From assembly GCF_035784015.1 (NCBI RefSeq), contig NZ_JALKOW010000003.1: a DNA stretch of 64,000 nucleotides. One strand, written 5' to 3'. This document shows positions 24,568-32,600 of the stretch, piece after piece. Both the position numbers and the translations under genes were made by a program. The stretch comes from Comamonas sp009360615. GTDB lineage: Bacteria > Pseudomonadota > Gammaproteobacteria > Burkholderiales > Burkholderiaceae_C. Each line of letters starts with the position of its first letter. Positions within the stretch are counted from its first letter, which is position 1. The notes beneath the pieces were generated by a model that was given only the letters and a program-made list of their open reading frames with translations, searched no databases and was not told the DNA's origin.

Positions 24568-24846
24568 ATGGTCAACCGCGTCGTCTGCGTCACTTTGCTG
24601 GTCTTGCTGACCGCCATTCACGCCCAGCTCTGGCTGGGCAATGGCAGCATGGCCTATGTGCGCGAGCTGCAGCAGCAGATCGACGACCAGTACGCGGCCA
24701 ACGCCCTCGAAAAGTCGGAAAACGACAGGCTGCAGTCCGAGGTCAACGACCTCAAGGACGGCCTGTCCACCGTGGAAGAAAAGGCCCGCTACGAGCTGGG
24801 CATGGTCAAACCCAATGAAATCTATATTCAGGTTTCCAGGCGCTGA
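24568..24846 (+). CDS. ftsB: Cell division protein FtsB (septum formation initiator)
   Basis: A 92-residue bitopic inner-membrane protein of the divisome FtsQ-FtsB-FtsL complex. It has one N-terminal transmembrane helix (VVCVTLLVLLTAIHAQLWLG), then a periplasmic coiled coil (YVRELQQQIDDQYAANALEK, DRLQSEVNDLKDG), and the conserved C-terminal YELGMVKPNEIYIQV. Position directly after eno agrees with the family. Start at 24568; no strong RBS is seen, but the transmembrane segment begins at once. A GGCCGGTTGCGGCC mini-hairpin precedes the start. Confidence 0.93.
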   Translation: MVNRVVCVTLLVLLTAIHAQLWLGNGSMAYVRELQQQIDDQYAANALEKSENDRLQSEVNDLKDGLSTVEEKARYELGMVKPNEIYIQVSRR

Positions 24847-24907
24847 TCCGGCGCCCGCTCCGTCCCGAAGCCAGCCCCGCGCTGGCTTTGCTGTTCCTGC
24901 GCCCACG

Positions 24908-25357
24908 GTGCTGCTGCTGGGCGCTCCCCATGCCCTGGCGCGCAGCATGGCGCATGGCTTGCTGCAGGCCCGCCTGGATGCGGGCATGACCAGCCCGTGG
25001 CAATGCATGGCCCCTGTGCCCGGTGATGAATGGCCGGCCGATGCCCTGGTCTATGTGCTGGGACAGGATTGGCGCGATGCCGACCCGGAGCCCGCCATCG
25101 CGCAGCAGATCAGCCGGTGGCGTGAACTGCTGCACGCACGCGCACAGAGCTATGTGATGCTCTACGGCAGGCCGTCCGCCCAATGGCAGCAACTGGCCGC
25201 ATCTCTCAAATTCACAGCACCGACCGCAGACTGGGACTGGATCTCAAGACAGAACCCGTGGAGTTCCAGCCAGAGAATTCGCCGCAAGGCGTGCGAGCAG
25301 TGCGGTGATCCCGAGTGCGAGCTGGCGCTGTTCGAATCCCTGAAAAACGACCGCTGA
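24908..25357 (+). CDS. Hypothetical protein downstream of ftsB with a Cys cluster
   Basis: About 149 residues if GTG at 24908 is used; ATG at 24947 is an alternative, and the frame is open back into ftsB. No family recognised. It opens with VLLLGAPHALARSMAHGLLQ (nucleotide-binding-like hydrophobic strand) and has a middle part VYVLGQDWRDAD...YVMLYGRPSAQW. The C-terminus has a cysteine cluster (CEQCGDPECE, C-x2-C-x4-C) that could bind metal. It lies 61 bases after ftsB on the same strand, so it is probably cotranscribed. It looks like a real lineage-restricted gene, judging by GC-rich codon use and continuous reading frame. Confidence 0.65.
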   Translation: MLLLGAPHALARSMAHGLLQARLDAGMTSPWQCMAPVPGDEWPADALVYVLGQDWRDADPEPAIAQQISRWRELLHARAQSYVMLYGRPSAQWQQLAASLKFTAPTADWDWISRQNPWSSSQRIRRKACEQCGDPECELALFESLKNDR

Positions 25358-25464
25358 GGATGCCCGAGGCAGCCTGATACCTCCTTGGGCTCCCGTGCCC
25401 GGCCCCCTGGCCGCATGCAGCCCCCGCTGCAAGGGCCTGCAAGGTCAAGCTCCCCCGGACAGGT

Positions 25465-26472
25465 TTACTGCACGGCGCTGGAGCTGGGAGGCTGCTTTTG
25501 CACATCGGTGAACAGACGCGCCGCATCGATGGCGTCGAACTGGTATTGCTGGCCGCAGAAGTCGCAACCCACTTCGATCTTGCCGCGTTCGGCCACGATG
25601 GAGTCCACCTCCTCCTCGCCCAGCGACACCAGCATGGCAGCCACCCGGTCGCGGCTGCAGGTGCAGGCGAAACGCGGAGCCTGATCGTCGGCCTGCGGAG
25701 CGAAGCGCAGCAGCTTCTCCTCCCAGAACAGGCGCCGCAAAATGGTTTCCACATCCAATGTCAGCAGCTCTTGCTGCGTCAGACTGGAGGCCAGCGTGGC
25801 AATCCGGTTGTACTCCTCGTTCAGGCCCTGGGCATCGTGCTCGGACTCGCCGCTTTCGGTGGCGGCGGCCAGATTCGCCTCGCCCTTCACGGGCATGCGC
25901 TGCAGCATCAGGCCGGCAGCGATCTGGTCATTGGCGGCCAGCACCATCACGGTGTCGAGCTGCTCGGACTGCATCATGTAGAACTGCAGCGCATCCGACA
26001 GACGCTCGAAGCGGCCGCCGGCGGCATCGTTGAGCGGAACCACGCCCTGATAGGGATTCTGGCCGGGCTGACGGTCCTTGGGATCCAGCGTGACGGCACA
26101 GCGGCCCCCGCCATGGGCATTGACCAGTTCCGCCAGCGGAGCCAGCTGGCCGCGCAGCGGAAGATGGGCTTCGCCCACCAGCGATGCCGTGGCGCGCAGG
26201 CTCAGATCCGACTGCACTTCGGCCACGGCCAGCTTGACCGGACCGTCCCCCATGACCTGAAACACCAGCGCGCCATTGAACTTGATGTTGGACTGCATGA
26301 GCACGCCGGCTGCCGTCATCTCGCCCAGCAAGGTGCTGACGGCCTCGGGATAGGCACCGGTATCCTGGTTGCCGGCGCGGCGCTTCAGGATCTCCTGCCA
26401 GGACTCAGTCAGGCGAACGATGGCACCACGCACGGGCAGGCCGTCAAAAATGAATTTATGCAGTTCAGACAC
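25465..26472 (-). CDS. hslO: Redox-regulated chaperone Hsp33
   Basis: A 335-residue cytoplasmic holdase activated by oxidation. The N-terminal domain opens SELHKFIFDGLPVRGAIVRL and contains the long linker region typical of the family. The C-terminal redox switch has four zinc-binding cysteines in FACTCSRDRV and GCDFCGQQY, with the usual 27-32 residue spacing. Start at 26472. It reads away from the gamma-carbonic-anhydrase-like gene, 30 bases downstream of that gene's stop, so the two are probably one transcript. Slightly longer than E. coli Hsp33 (about 292), mainly from the linker. Confidence 0.95.
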   Translation of the reverse strand: MSELHKFIFDGLPVRGAIVRLTESWQEILKRRAGNQDTGAYPEAVSTLLGEMTAAGVLMQSNIKFNGALVFQVMGDGPVKLAVAEVQSDLSLRATASLVGEAHLPLRGQLAPLAELVNAHGGGRCAVTLDPKDRQPGQNPYQGVVPLNDAAGGRFERLSDALQFYMMQSEQLDTVMVLAANDQIAAGLMLQRMPVKGEANLAAATESGESEHDAQGLNEEYNRIATLASSLTQQELLTLDVETILRRLFWEEKLLRFAPQADDQAPRFACTCSRDRVAAMLVSLGEEEVDSIVAERGKIEVGCDFCGQQYQFDAIDAARLFTDVQKQPPSSSAVQ

Positions 26473-26502
26473 GCTAATCGATTCCGGTAAAAAGCCGGGC
26501 TC

Positions 26503-27027
26503 TCAGCCCAGCTTGCGCAAGCCGCGCTTGAAGCGGCGAGCATTTTCAACATAGTTCCTGGCGCTCTGGCGCAGACCTTCGATCTGCTCCGGCGAGAGCT
26601 CGCGCACGACCTTGGCAGGACTGCCGAGAATCATCGAGCCGTCGGGGAACTCCTTGCCCTCGGTCACCAGCGAGCCTGCGCCCACCAGGCAGTTCCTGCC
26701 GATCCTGGCGCCGTTGAGCACCACTGCACCGATGCCGATGAGCGAGCCATCGCCAATCGTGCAGCCATGCAGCATTACTTGGTGGCCAACCGTCACATTG
26801 CAACCCACCGTCAGCGGTTTGCCGAAATCGGCATGCAGAACGCTGGCATCCTGGATGTTGGATCCCGCGCCGATGCGGATGTTTTCGGTATCCCCACGAA
26901 TGACGGTTCCGAACCAGACGCTGGCATCCTTGTCCAGGGTGACGCGACCCATGACCTCGGCGCTGTCGGCCACCCAGGCAGTCTCGTCAATCTGCGGCGC
27001 AACGCCGTCGAGCTCGTAAATTGCCAT
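26503..27027 (-). CDS. Gamma-carbonic-anhydrase-like protein (YrdA/PaaY type)
   Basis: A 174-residue left-handed beta-helix protein built from hexapeptide repeats. Likely zinc ligands are visible: the His in VLHADFGKP and the two in VGHQVMLHGCTIGDGSLIGIG. Other repeats include VWFGTVIRGDTENIRIG and NVTVGHQ. Relatives form trimers with metal sites between subunits; some hydrate CO2, while others are thioesterases or of unknown role. Start at 27027. It is the first gene before hslO on the same strand and divergent from the DUF455 gene at 27078, with only 50 bases between starts. Confidence 0.92.
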   Translation of the reverse strand: MAIYELDGVAPQIDETAWVADSAEVMGRVTLDKDASVWFGTVIRGDTENIRIGAGSNIQDASVLHADFGKPLTVGCNVTVGHQVMLHGCTIGDGSLIGIGAVVLNGARIGRNCLVGAGSLVTEGKEFPDGSMILGSPAKVVRELSPEQIEGLRQSARNYVENARRFKRGLRKLG

Positions 27028-27077
27028 GTGCTTGTCTCCCAGTGGCTTGTCTCTTTATAGAACCTAGAATTGTAGGG

Positions 27078-27884
27078 ATGGAGTTACGTCATCGCGCGCT
27101 GGAGGTCTTGTGCTTTGCAGACCCTGAACAAAAAGCGGCTGCAGCCATTGATCTGTATACGCAAAAAGCTCTCTATTCAATCGCAGAAGCCGCACCTGTG
27201 CTGGGCCTTGCCGAAGCCGATCTGCCCGGTCGCCCGGCCAGGCCCGAGCTCAGGCACCACACGGCCGTGGCGCGCCGCTCACCGGCCACGCTCGAAGGTC
27301 GGGCCGTCCTCATACACGCCATTGCGCACATCGAGTTCAATGCCATCAACCTCGCGCTGGACGCCGTCTGGCGCTTCGACGGCATGCCCGAGCGGTATTA
27401 CCACGACTGGCTCCAGGTGGCAGCCGAGGAAGCCAGGCATTTCCGCCTGCTGCGCGACCATCTGCGCCAGCACCATGGACAGGATTATGGCGACCACCCG
27501 GCCCACCAGGGCCTGTGGACCATGTGCGAAAAGACGGCCGGCGATATCGTGGCCCGCATGGCCCTGGTGCCGAGAACCCTGGAAGCGCGCGGCCTGGACG
27601 CCACGCCGCAGATCCAGAACAAGCTGCGCAACACCCATGCGCCCGACGCGCTGGCTGCCTGCGACATCTTGGACATCATCTTGCGCGAGGAAGTCGGCCA
27701 TGTCGCCATCGGCAACCACTGGTATCGCTGGCTGTGCGAGAAAAACGGTCTGGATCCCGAATCGTTGTACCTGGAGCTGACGCAGCGCTATGAAGCACCG
27801 CGCCTTCGTCCGCCCTTCAATGAGAGGGCACGCCGCGCCGCAGGCTTCACCGCGACCGAAATCGCCTGGCTGCAGCAGATCTAG
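27078..27884 (+). CDS. DUF455 ferritin-like domain protein
   Basis: A 268-residue protein of the DUF455 family. It is mostly helical, with metal-ligand-like residues in the ferritin pattern: E in HIEFNAINLALD, E-E-x-x-H in AAEEARHFRLL, and E/H in REEVGHVAIG. This suggests a di-iron or di-manganese centre. Relatives are uncharacterised; a role in tRNA hydroxylation (MiaE-like fold) is sometimes suggested, but nothing here proves it. Start at 27078 (MELRHRALEVLCFADP), preceded by TAGGGA; a frame start at 27021 is inside the divergent gene. A short hairpin TTCTTGA-N6-TCAAGAA at 27891-27910 follows the stop. Confidence 0.85.
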   Translation: MELRHRALEVLCFADPEQKAAAAIDLYTQKALYSIAEAAPVLGLAEADLPGRPARPELRHHTAVARRSPATLEGRAVLIHAIAHIEFNAINLALDAVWRFDGMPERYYHDWLQVAAEEARHFRLLRDHLRQHHGQDYGDHPAHQGLWTMCEKTAGDIVARMALVPRTLEARGLDATPQIQNKLRNTHAPDALAACDILDIILREEVGHVAIGNHWYRWLCEKNGLDPESLYLELTQRYEAPRLRPPFNERARRAAGFTATEIAWLQQI

Positions 27885-28045
27885 GCTTTTTTCTTGACTC
27901 GAATCAAGAATCAACCGCCTGTTCGGGGCCGCCTGCCGAAGTTGTTCGCGCAAACTGCCTGAACGGATGCAGCTGACACTATGATCGGCTCATTCTTACA
28001 ATAACCGGTACCGCCAACCATTTCTCACACAGATGTCATGCAGCA

Positions 28046-29305
28046 ATGAGTGAACAAACCATAGAGGACCAGGCATTCGCCTCGCCGCGCAACCTGTCCA
28101 AAGGCATGATTGCACGCCAGCCCATTGTCAACGGGCTGCAGCAAATCATCGGCTACGAGCTGTTCAACCGCTCGCGCTCGCCTTATGGTCACACCATGGC
28201 CTCAGACGCGACGCTGATCTTCGCGGCCCTCACGCATGCGGGCGAAGAGGATCTGGTCGGCACCAAGCTCATGTTCGTGAACTGCACCCACGAAGGACTG
28301 ACCGGCGAGCATCTGGAGTTGCTGCCGGCCGACAAGGTGGTGCTGGAGATCCCCCCACTGGGCCATGCTGCCGCGCACGAAGTGGTGGCCCGACTGCCCA
28401 CGCTGCTGGCACTCAAGGACCAGGGCTTTCATCTGGCCTTCAACCACACGGTGCTGGAGTCGGTGTACGCGGCCTGGCTGCCGCTGGCCGACTACATCAA
28501 GCTCGATCTTTCCACGCTTGCGCCAGACCAGCTCACGGTGCTGGTCAAGTTTGCAAATCGCCACACGCGCGCCGAGCTGATTGCCGAGAAGGTCGAGAGC
28601 GCCCACCAGCACGAGCTGGGACAGCGCCTGGGCATCGAGCTGTTCCAGGGTTTCTGGTTCGCCCGCCCCACCGTGATGCAGACCCGCCTGCTGACCCCCA
28701 CGCAGCAAAGCATCATCCAGTTGCTGACGCTGGTGCGCGAGCAGGCCAGCACCGACGCGATCGAGGAAGTGCTCAAGAAGGACGCAGCGCTGGCCTTCAA
28801 CCTTCTGCGCCTTATCAACTCGGCCAGCTTCGGGGCCCATCGCAAGATCACATCGTTCAAGCAGGCGGTGATGCTGCTGGGCCTGAACAAGCTGTTTCGC
28901 TGGGCCGCCATGCTGCTGACAGCCGCCCGCGATGGCGGACCGCCACCGGCCGTGGGCCAGACCGCCGTGATTCGCGGCCGCCTGATGGAGCTGCTGGCCA
29001 GGCACTCGCTGACCGACACCGACGCCGACCTTGCCTTTATCTGCGGCATGTTCTCCATGCTGGATCGCATGCTGGGCATGCCCTTGCCTGCGGCACTGGC
29101 ACTGATTCCGGTCTCCGAGTCGGTCTCTGCCGCACTGCTGCATCACGAGGGCATTCTGGGCGAGCTGCTGATGCTCACCAAGGCCTGCGAGAGCCATGAC
29201 CAGGAGCAGTTCGACCGCAGCGCCTGCAGCCTGGAGCTGGAGCACCGGGACATCAATCGCGCACACCTGCAGGCGCTGAGCTGGACGGAGTGCCTGTCCG
29301 AGTGA
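28046..29305 (+). CDS. EAL-HDOD signalling protein, first of a tandem pair
   Basis: A 419-residue cytoplasmic protein. Residues about 18-225 are a degenerate EAL domain: IARQPIVNGLQQIIGYELFN replaces the EAL-loop signature, FVNCTH and VVLEIP keep the strand pattern, and the DDFGTG position reads AFNHTV, so phosphodiesterase activity is unlikely. Residues about 225-405 are HDOD (IEEVLKKDAALAFNLLRLIN, KITSFKQAVMLLGLNKLFRW), without HD-GYP metal residues. This architecture (YuxH/CdgJ type) is linked to motility and c-di-GMP signalling. The second copy starts 36 bases downstream and shares the ending HLQALSW. Confidence 0.9.
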   Translation: MSEQTIEDQAFASPRNLSKGMIARQPIVNGLQQIIGYELFNRSRSPYGHTMASDATLIFAALTHAGEEDLVGTKLMFVNCTHEGLTGEHLELLPADKVVLEIPPLGHAAAHEVVARLPTLLALKDQGFHLAFNHTVLESVYAAWLPLADYIKLDLSTLAPDQLTVLVKFANRHTRAELIAEKVESAHQHELGQRLGIELFQGFWFARPTVMQTRLLTPTQQSIIQLLTLVREQASTDAIEEVLKKDAALAFNLLRLINSASFGAHRKITSFKQAVMLLGLNKLFRWAAMLLTAARDGGPPPAVGQTAVIRGRLMELLARHSLTDTDADLAFICGMFSMLDRMLGMPLPAALALIPVSESVSAALLHHEGILGELLMLTKACESHDQEQFDRSACSLELEHRDINRAHLQALSWTECLSE

Positions 29306-29340
29306 CAGCGCCCTCCCCTCACCCCCAAGCGACAACCGAC

Positions 29341-30627
29341 ATGGATACATCTGACACAAACGCCTCTTCACCGCCTGCCGGCCCCGTCACAGACAGGGAC
29401 GAGGCCAATATGGCCAGCATCGCGCGCCAGGCCATCGTCGATGAAAAACGGGATGTGTATGGCTACGAGCTGTTTGACCGCTCGGTGGCACATAACGCCC
29501 ATACGGCGGCATCCGATGCAGCGCTGCTGTTCAACGCCCTGTCCTACGCCGGTGCCGAGGCTCTGGTGGGCAAGAAGACGGTTTTCATCAACTGCACCCA
29601 TGACAGTCTCAGCGGCGGCCACCTGGAGCTGATCCACCCCGACCGCGTGGTGCTGGAAGTGCCGGCACTGCCCGCCGATGCCACGCAGGAAAACATCGAG
29701 GCCTGCCTGCCCACGTTCGCAGCCCTGCGCCAACGCGGATTTCGCCTGGCCTTTGACCAGAACCTGCTGCGCCGCAATTACGCGTCCTGGCTGCCCATGG
29801 CGTCTTTCGTCAAACTGGACATGCAGAGCTTTGCACTCGAGCATGCCGAAAAGCTGGTGAAGTTTGCGCAGACCTACACGCGTGCCCAGATCGTGGCGGA
29901 GAAGGTCGAGACCGCCGAGCAGTTCGAGCACATGCGGGGCCTGGGCGTGAAGCTGTTCCAGGGCTACTGGTTCGCCCAGCCCCAGCTCGTGCAGGCGCGC
30001 ACCATCCGCCCCACGCAGACCACCATCATCCAGCTCATCAACCTGGTGCGCCAGCAGGCCACCACGGAAGAGATCGAAGAGCTGCTCAAGAAGGACCCCA
30101 CACTGTCCTTCAACCTGCTGCGCTTCATCAACAGCTCGGGCTTTGGCCTGTCCTGCGAAATCACCTCCTTCCGGCACGCGGTAATGATTCTGGGACTCAA
30201 AAAGCTGTTCCGCTGGGCGGCCCTGCTGCTGACCACCTCGCGCGCCGGCGGCACACCGCCGGCCGTAGGCCAGACAGCCGTGGTGCGCGGTCGCCTGATG
30301 GAACTGCTGACCGCCGAGCTGCTGCCCCCCGAAGAGTGCGACCACGCATTCGTCGTAGGCGTTTTCTCGCTGCTCGATGTGATGCTCAGCCAGCCCATGG
30401 CCAAGGCCCTGGAATCCGTCGCCCTGCCCCAGTCCGTGGTCGATGCTCTGGTACACAACCAGGGCGTTTTTGCGCCTTTCCTGGAACTGACGCGCGCCTG
30501 CGAGTCCGGCGACGAAGCGGCTTTTGCCCGCGCTGCCAATGCGCTGCAGCTGTCCAACCATCAGGTCAACTGGGCCCATCTGCAGGCGCTGAGCTGGGCC
30601 GACAACCTGACCAGCGAAGTGATCTGA
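29341..30627 (+). CDS. EAL-HDOD signalling protein, second of a tandem pair
   Basis: A 428-residue paralogue of the preceding gene. It adds about 30 polar residues at the N-terminus, then IARQAIVDEKRDVYGYELFD, FINCTHDSLSGGHLELI, VVLEVPAL and FDQNLLRR at the former DDFGTG site (one Asp retained). The HDOD domain includes EELLKKDPTLSFNLLRFIN and CEITSFRHAVMILGLKKLFR. Start at 29341 follows CAACCGAC without a strong RBS, suggesting translational coupling. Extended runs such as AVGQTAV(V/I)RGRLMELL are shared with copy 1, showing local gene duplication. The transcript ends at the hairpin at 30654. Confidence 0.9.
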   Translation: MDTSDTNASSPPAGPVTDRDEANMASIARQAIVDEKRDVYGYELFDRSVAHNAHTAASDAALLFNALSYAGAEALVGKKTVFINCTHDSLSGGHLELIHPDRVVLEVPALPADATQENIEACLPTFAALRQRGFRLAFDQNLLRRNYASWLPMASFVKLDMQSFALEHAEKLVKFAQTYTRAQIVAEKVETAEQFEHMRGLGVKLFQGYWFAQPQLVQARTIRPTQTTIIQLINLVRQQATTEEIEELLKKDPTLSFNLLRFINSSGFGLSCEITSFRHAVMILGLKKLFRWAALLLTTSRAGGTPPAVGQTAVVRGRLMELLTAELLPPEECDHAFVVGVFSLLDVMLSQPMAKALESVALPQSVVDALVHNQGVFAPFLELTRACESGDEAAFARAANALQLSNHQVNWAHLQALSWADNLTSEVI

Positions 30628-30653
30628 GTCGATGCGCTTGCTGCGCATAACGG

Positions 30654-30690
30654 CAAAGGGCTTGCGGCCAATGTGACCGCAAGCCCTTTG
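30654..30690. terminator. Bidirectional terminator hairpin
   Basis: CAAAGGGCTTGCGG and CCGCAAGCCCTTTG form a 14-bp perfect stem with a nine-base loop between the EAL-HDOD pair and the convergent Bug receptor gene. Confidence 0.92.
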
Positions 30691-30709
30691 TCATTGCAGA
30701 GTGTCCCGA

Positions 30710-31714
30710 TCAGTTGGTCTGGATGCCTGCAGCCTTGATGATCTGGGCGTTGGACCTGGACTCGGCCTCGATCTGCCTGGCAAAGTCCGCAGCCTTGCCG
30801 CCGGTCGGCACATTGTCCGTGGCCTCCAGACGCTGACGAATCTCGGGCAGCGCCAGCGCCTTGTTCACCTCGGCATTCAGTCGAGCCAGCACGGCTGCGG
30901 GCACACCCGCAGGAGCAAAGATGCCGAAGACCGATGTGGTGTTGGCGTTCTTGTAACCCAGCTCGGCCAGCGTGGGCACCTGAGGCAGCGAATCCAGACG
31001 CGCCGGAGCGCCCACGGCCAGGGCCTTGAACTTGCCGGCCTTGATATGCTGCATCACGGCCGGGCCGGCATTCGTGGACAGCACCTCGAACTGTGCGCTC
31101 AGGCCGTCATTGAGCTGCTGGCCGCCGCCCTTGTAGGGCACATGGGTGATCTGCACCTTGCCCTGATCGGCAATCTGCTCGAGCATGATGTGTCCCAGCG
31201 ACGCCAGACCGGCCGTGGCCCAGCGCACATCGCCGGGATGGGCCTTGGCCTGGGTCATCAGCTCGGGAAAGCTCTTGGCAGTCAGGCGGGTCGTTCCCAA
31301 CAGCAGCACGGGCGAGTACATCACGCTGACCACCGGAACGATATCCTTGTGCGGATCGAACAGCGGCTTGCCCAGATGGGGACTCAGCGTCAGCGGGCTG
31401 ATGGACGAAAAGCCCAGCGTGTAGCCATCGGGATTGGACTTGGCGACCTGATCCAGGCCAATCGCGCCACCCGCACCGGCCTTGTTGTCGATCACCACCG
31501 ACTGGCCCAGCGACTGCGACAGCTTTTCACCCAGGGCACGGGCCACCACATCGCTCACCCCCCCGGCAGGATAGGACACCACCAGACGAATGGGACGGCT
31601 GGGCCAGCCAGCCGCGTCGGCTTTGTCGGCCGCCTGGACATTCAGGGACAGGGTGGCAGGCAGCACGGCTGCCAGGGCACAGGTCAGCATGCTGCGACGC
31701 AGAAAGTTAGTCAT
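30710..31714 (-). CDS. Bug/TctC-family periplasmic solute-binding protein 1
   Basis: A 334-residue receptor of the tripartite tricarboxylate transporter family. Signal peptide MTNFLRRSMLTCALAAVLPA to about residue 31, then the family opening WPSRPIRLVVSYPAGGVSDVVARALG, the ligand-loop region VIDNKAGAGGAIGLDQVAKS and ITHVPYKGGGQQLNDG. Bug proteins bind carboxylates, amino acids or nicotinate-like compounds in a Venus flytrap. No TctA/TctB membrane genes lie in the window, so it is an orphan. Start at 31714 chosen to place the signal peptide at the N-terminus; longer frames to 31792 add no conserved residues. Confidence 0.92.
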   Translation of the reverse strand: MTNFLRRSMLTCALAAVLPATLSLNVQAADKADAAGWPSRPIRLVVSYPAGGVSDVVARALGEKLSQSLGQSVVIDNKAGAGGAIGLDQVAKSNPDGYTLGFSSISPLTLSPHLGKPLFDPHKDIVPVVSVMYSPVLLLGTTRLTAKSFPELMTQAKAHPGDVRWATAGLASLGHIMLEQIADQGKVQITHVPYKGGGQQLNDGLSAQFEVLSTNAGPAVMQHIKAGKFKALAVGAPARLDSLPQVPTLAELGYKNANTTSVFGIFAPAGVPAAVLARLNAEVNKALALPEIRQRLEATDNVPTGGKAADFARQIEAESRSNAQIIKAAGIQTN

Positions 31715-31937
31715 CACTCGAAATCCAAAAATCAAGACCTGCATTTTTGACCAAAGTGAATTCCCAGGTTGATTTGAACGACGATTCGTCAATTCATTGG
31801 ACAGAAAACATCAAAATACAACTTCAAACACTCATATAGACCAAGAATGCAGCAGACAGGCGCCTTCGCCAGCGTGCCGCAATGACGTCCGCAGGCCTTC
31901 TCGCTAGACTGCAGCCATCACCACAGAGAAAGCACCC

Positions 31938-32594
31938 ATGGCAGAACAAAACCCTCTATCACGTCGCTCCCTGCTGCTGCAAGGCGGTGCTGCGGGCGCT
32001 GCACTGGGCGCCATGGCCCTGCCCGCATCGGCCACAACCACGCGCAAGGCCTCGCGTCCCTGCGTGCTCGATGGTCTGCAACCCGCGGTGCTCACCATCA
32101 GCGGCCCCGGCGTGCAAGCCAATCGTGGCAAGCCTCAGGCCGTGGCGGACCGCATGCTGATCATGCATGGCTATCTGTTCGATGCAGCCTGGTCCTGCGG
32201 CATGGATGCGCTCAACAGCCTGGAGCAGCAGACGCTCATGACCACGCTTGAATACGACGAAGCCGAGCACAGCCTGCAAGGCCCGCTGCTGGAGCAGGTG
32301 CTGCAGGCCGCCGGCGTGGATGTGGGCCAGGCCATGGCTCAAGGCCTGCAGCTGACCTTGCAGGGCATAGACGGCTATCGCAGCCAGATACCGCTGGCCC
32401 AGGCGGTGCGCTGGCGCATGCTGATCGCCACCCAGCTGGACGGCGTGCCGTTGGCCATGGGCGGCGTGGGCCCGCTCTGGGCCATTTTTGCTGCCCATCA
32501 GATTCCGGAGCTCGGCCAGTTGCCCGTCAAGCAACGCTTTCCTGCCGCCGTCTGGGGGCTCTACCACCTGCAACTGGCCAGCCCGGCTGTCTAG
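31938..32594 (+). CDS. Tat-exported molybdopterin-oxidoreductase-like domain protein
   Basis: A 218-residue protein with a clear twin-arginine signal (LSRRSLLLQGGAAGAALGAMA, cleavage near ATA/ASA at about residue 32). The mature part has features of the sulfite-oxidase-type molybdopterin-binding fold: VLTISGPGVQANRG, LQLTLQGIDGYRSQIPL, VRWRMLIATQLDGVPLAMG and GPLWAIFAAHQIPE, the typical LxLxGYD-like and PLR/GPLW segments. It is short (about 185 mature residues), and the conserved cofactor cysteine is not evident (the only cysteines are in RPCVLDG and SCGMD), so cofactor binding is doubtful. It stands alone, seven bases from the convergent xerD stop. Confidence 0.72.
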   Translation: MAEQNPLSRRSLLLQGGAAGAALGAMALPASATTTRKASRPCVLDGLQPAVLTISGPGVQANRGKPQAVADRMLIMHGYLFDAAWSCGMDALNSLEQQTLMTTLEYDEAEHSLQGPLLEQVLQAAGVDVGQAMAQGLQLTLQGIDGYRSQIPLAQAVRWRMLIATQLDGVPLAMGGVGPLWAIFAAHQIPELGQLPVKQRFPAAVWGLYHLQLASPAV

Positions 32595-32600
32595 ACCTGC

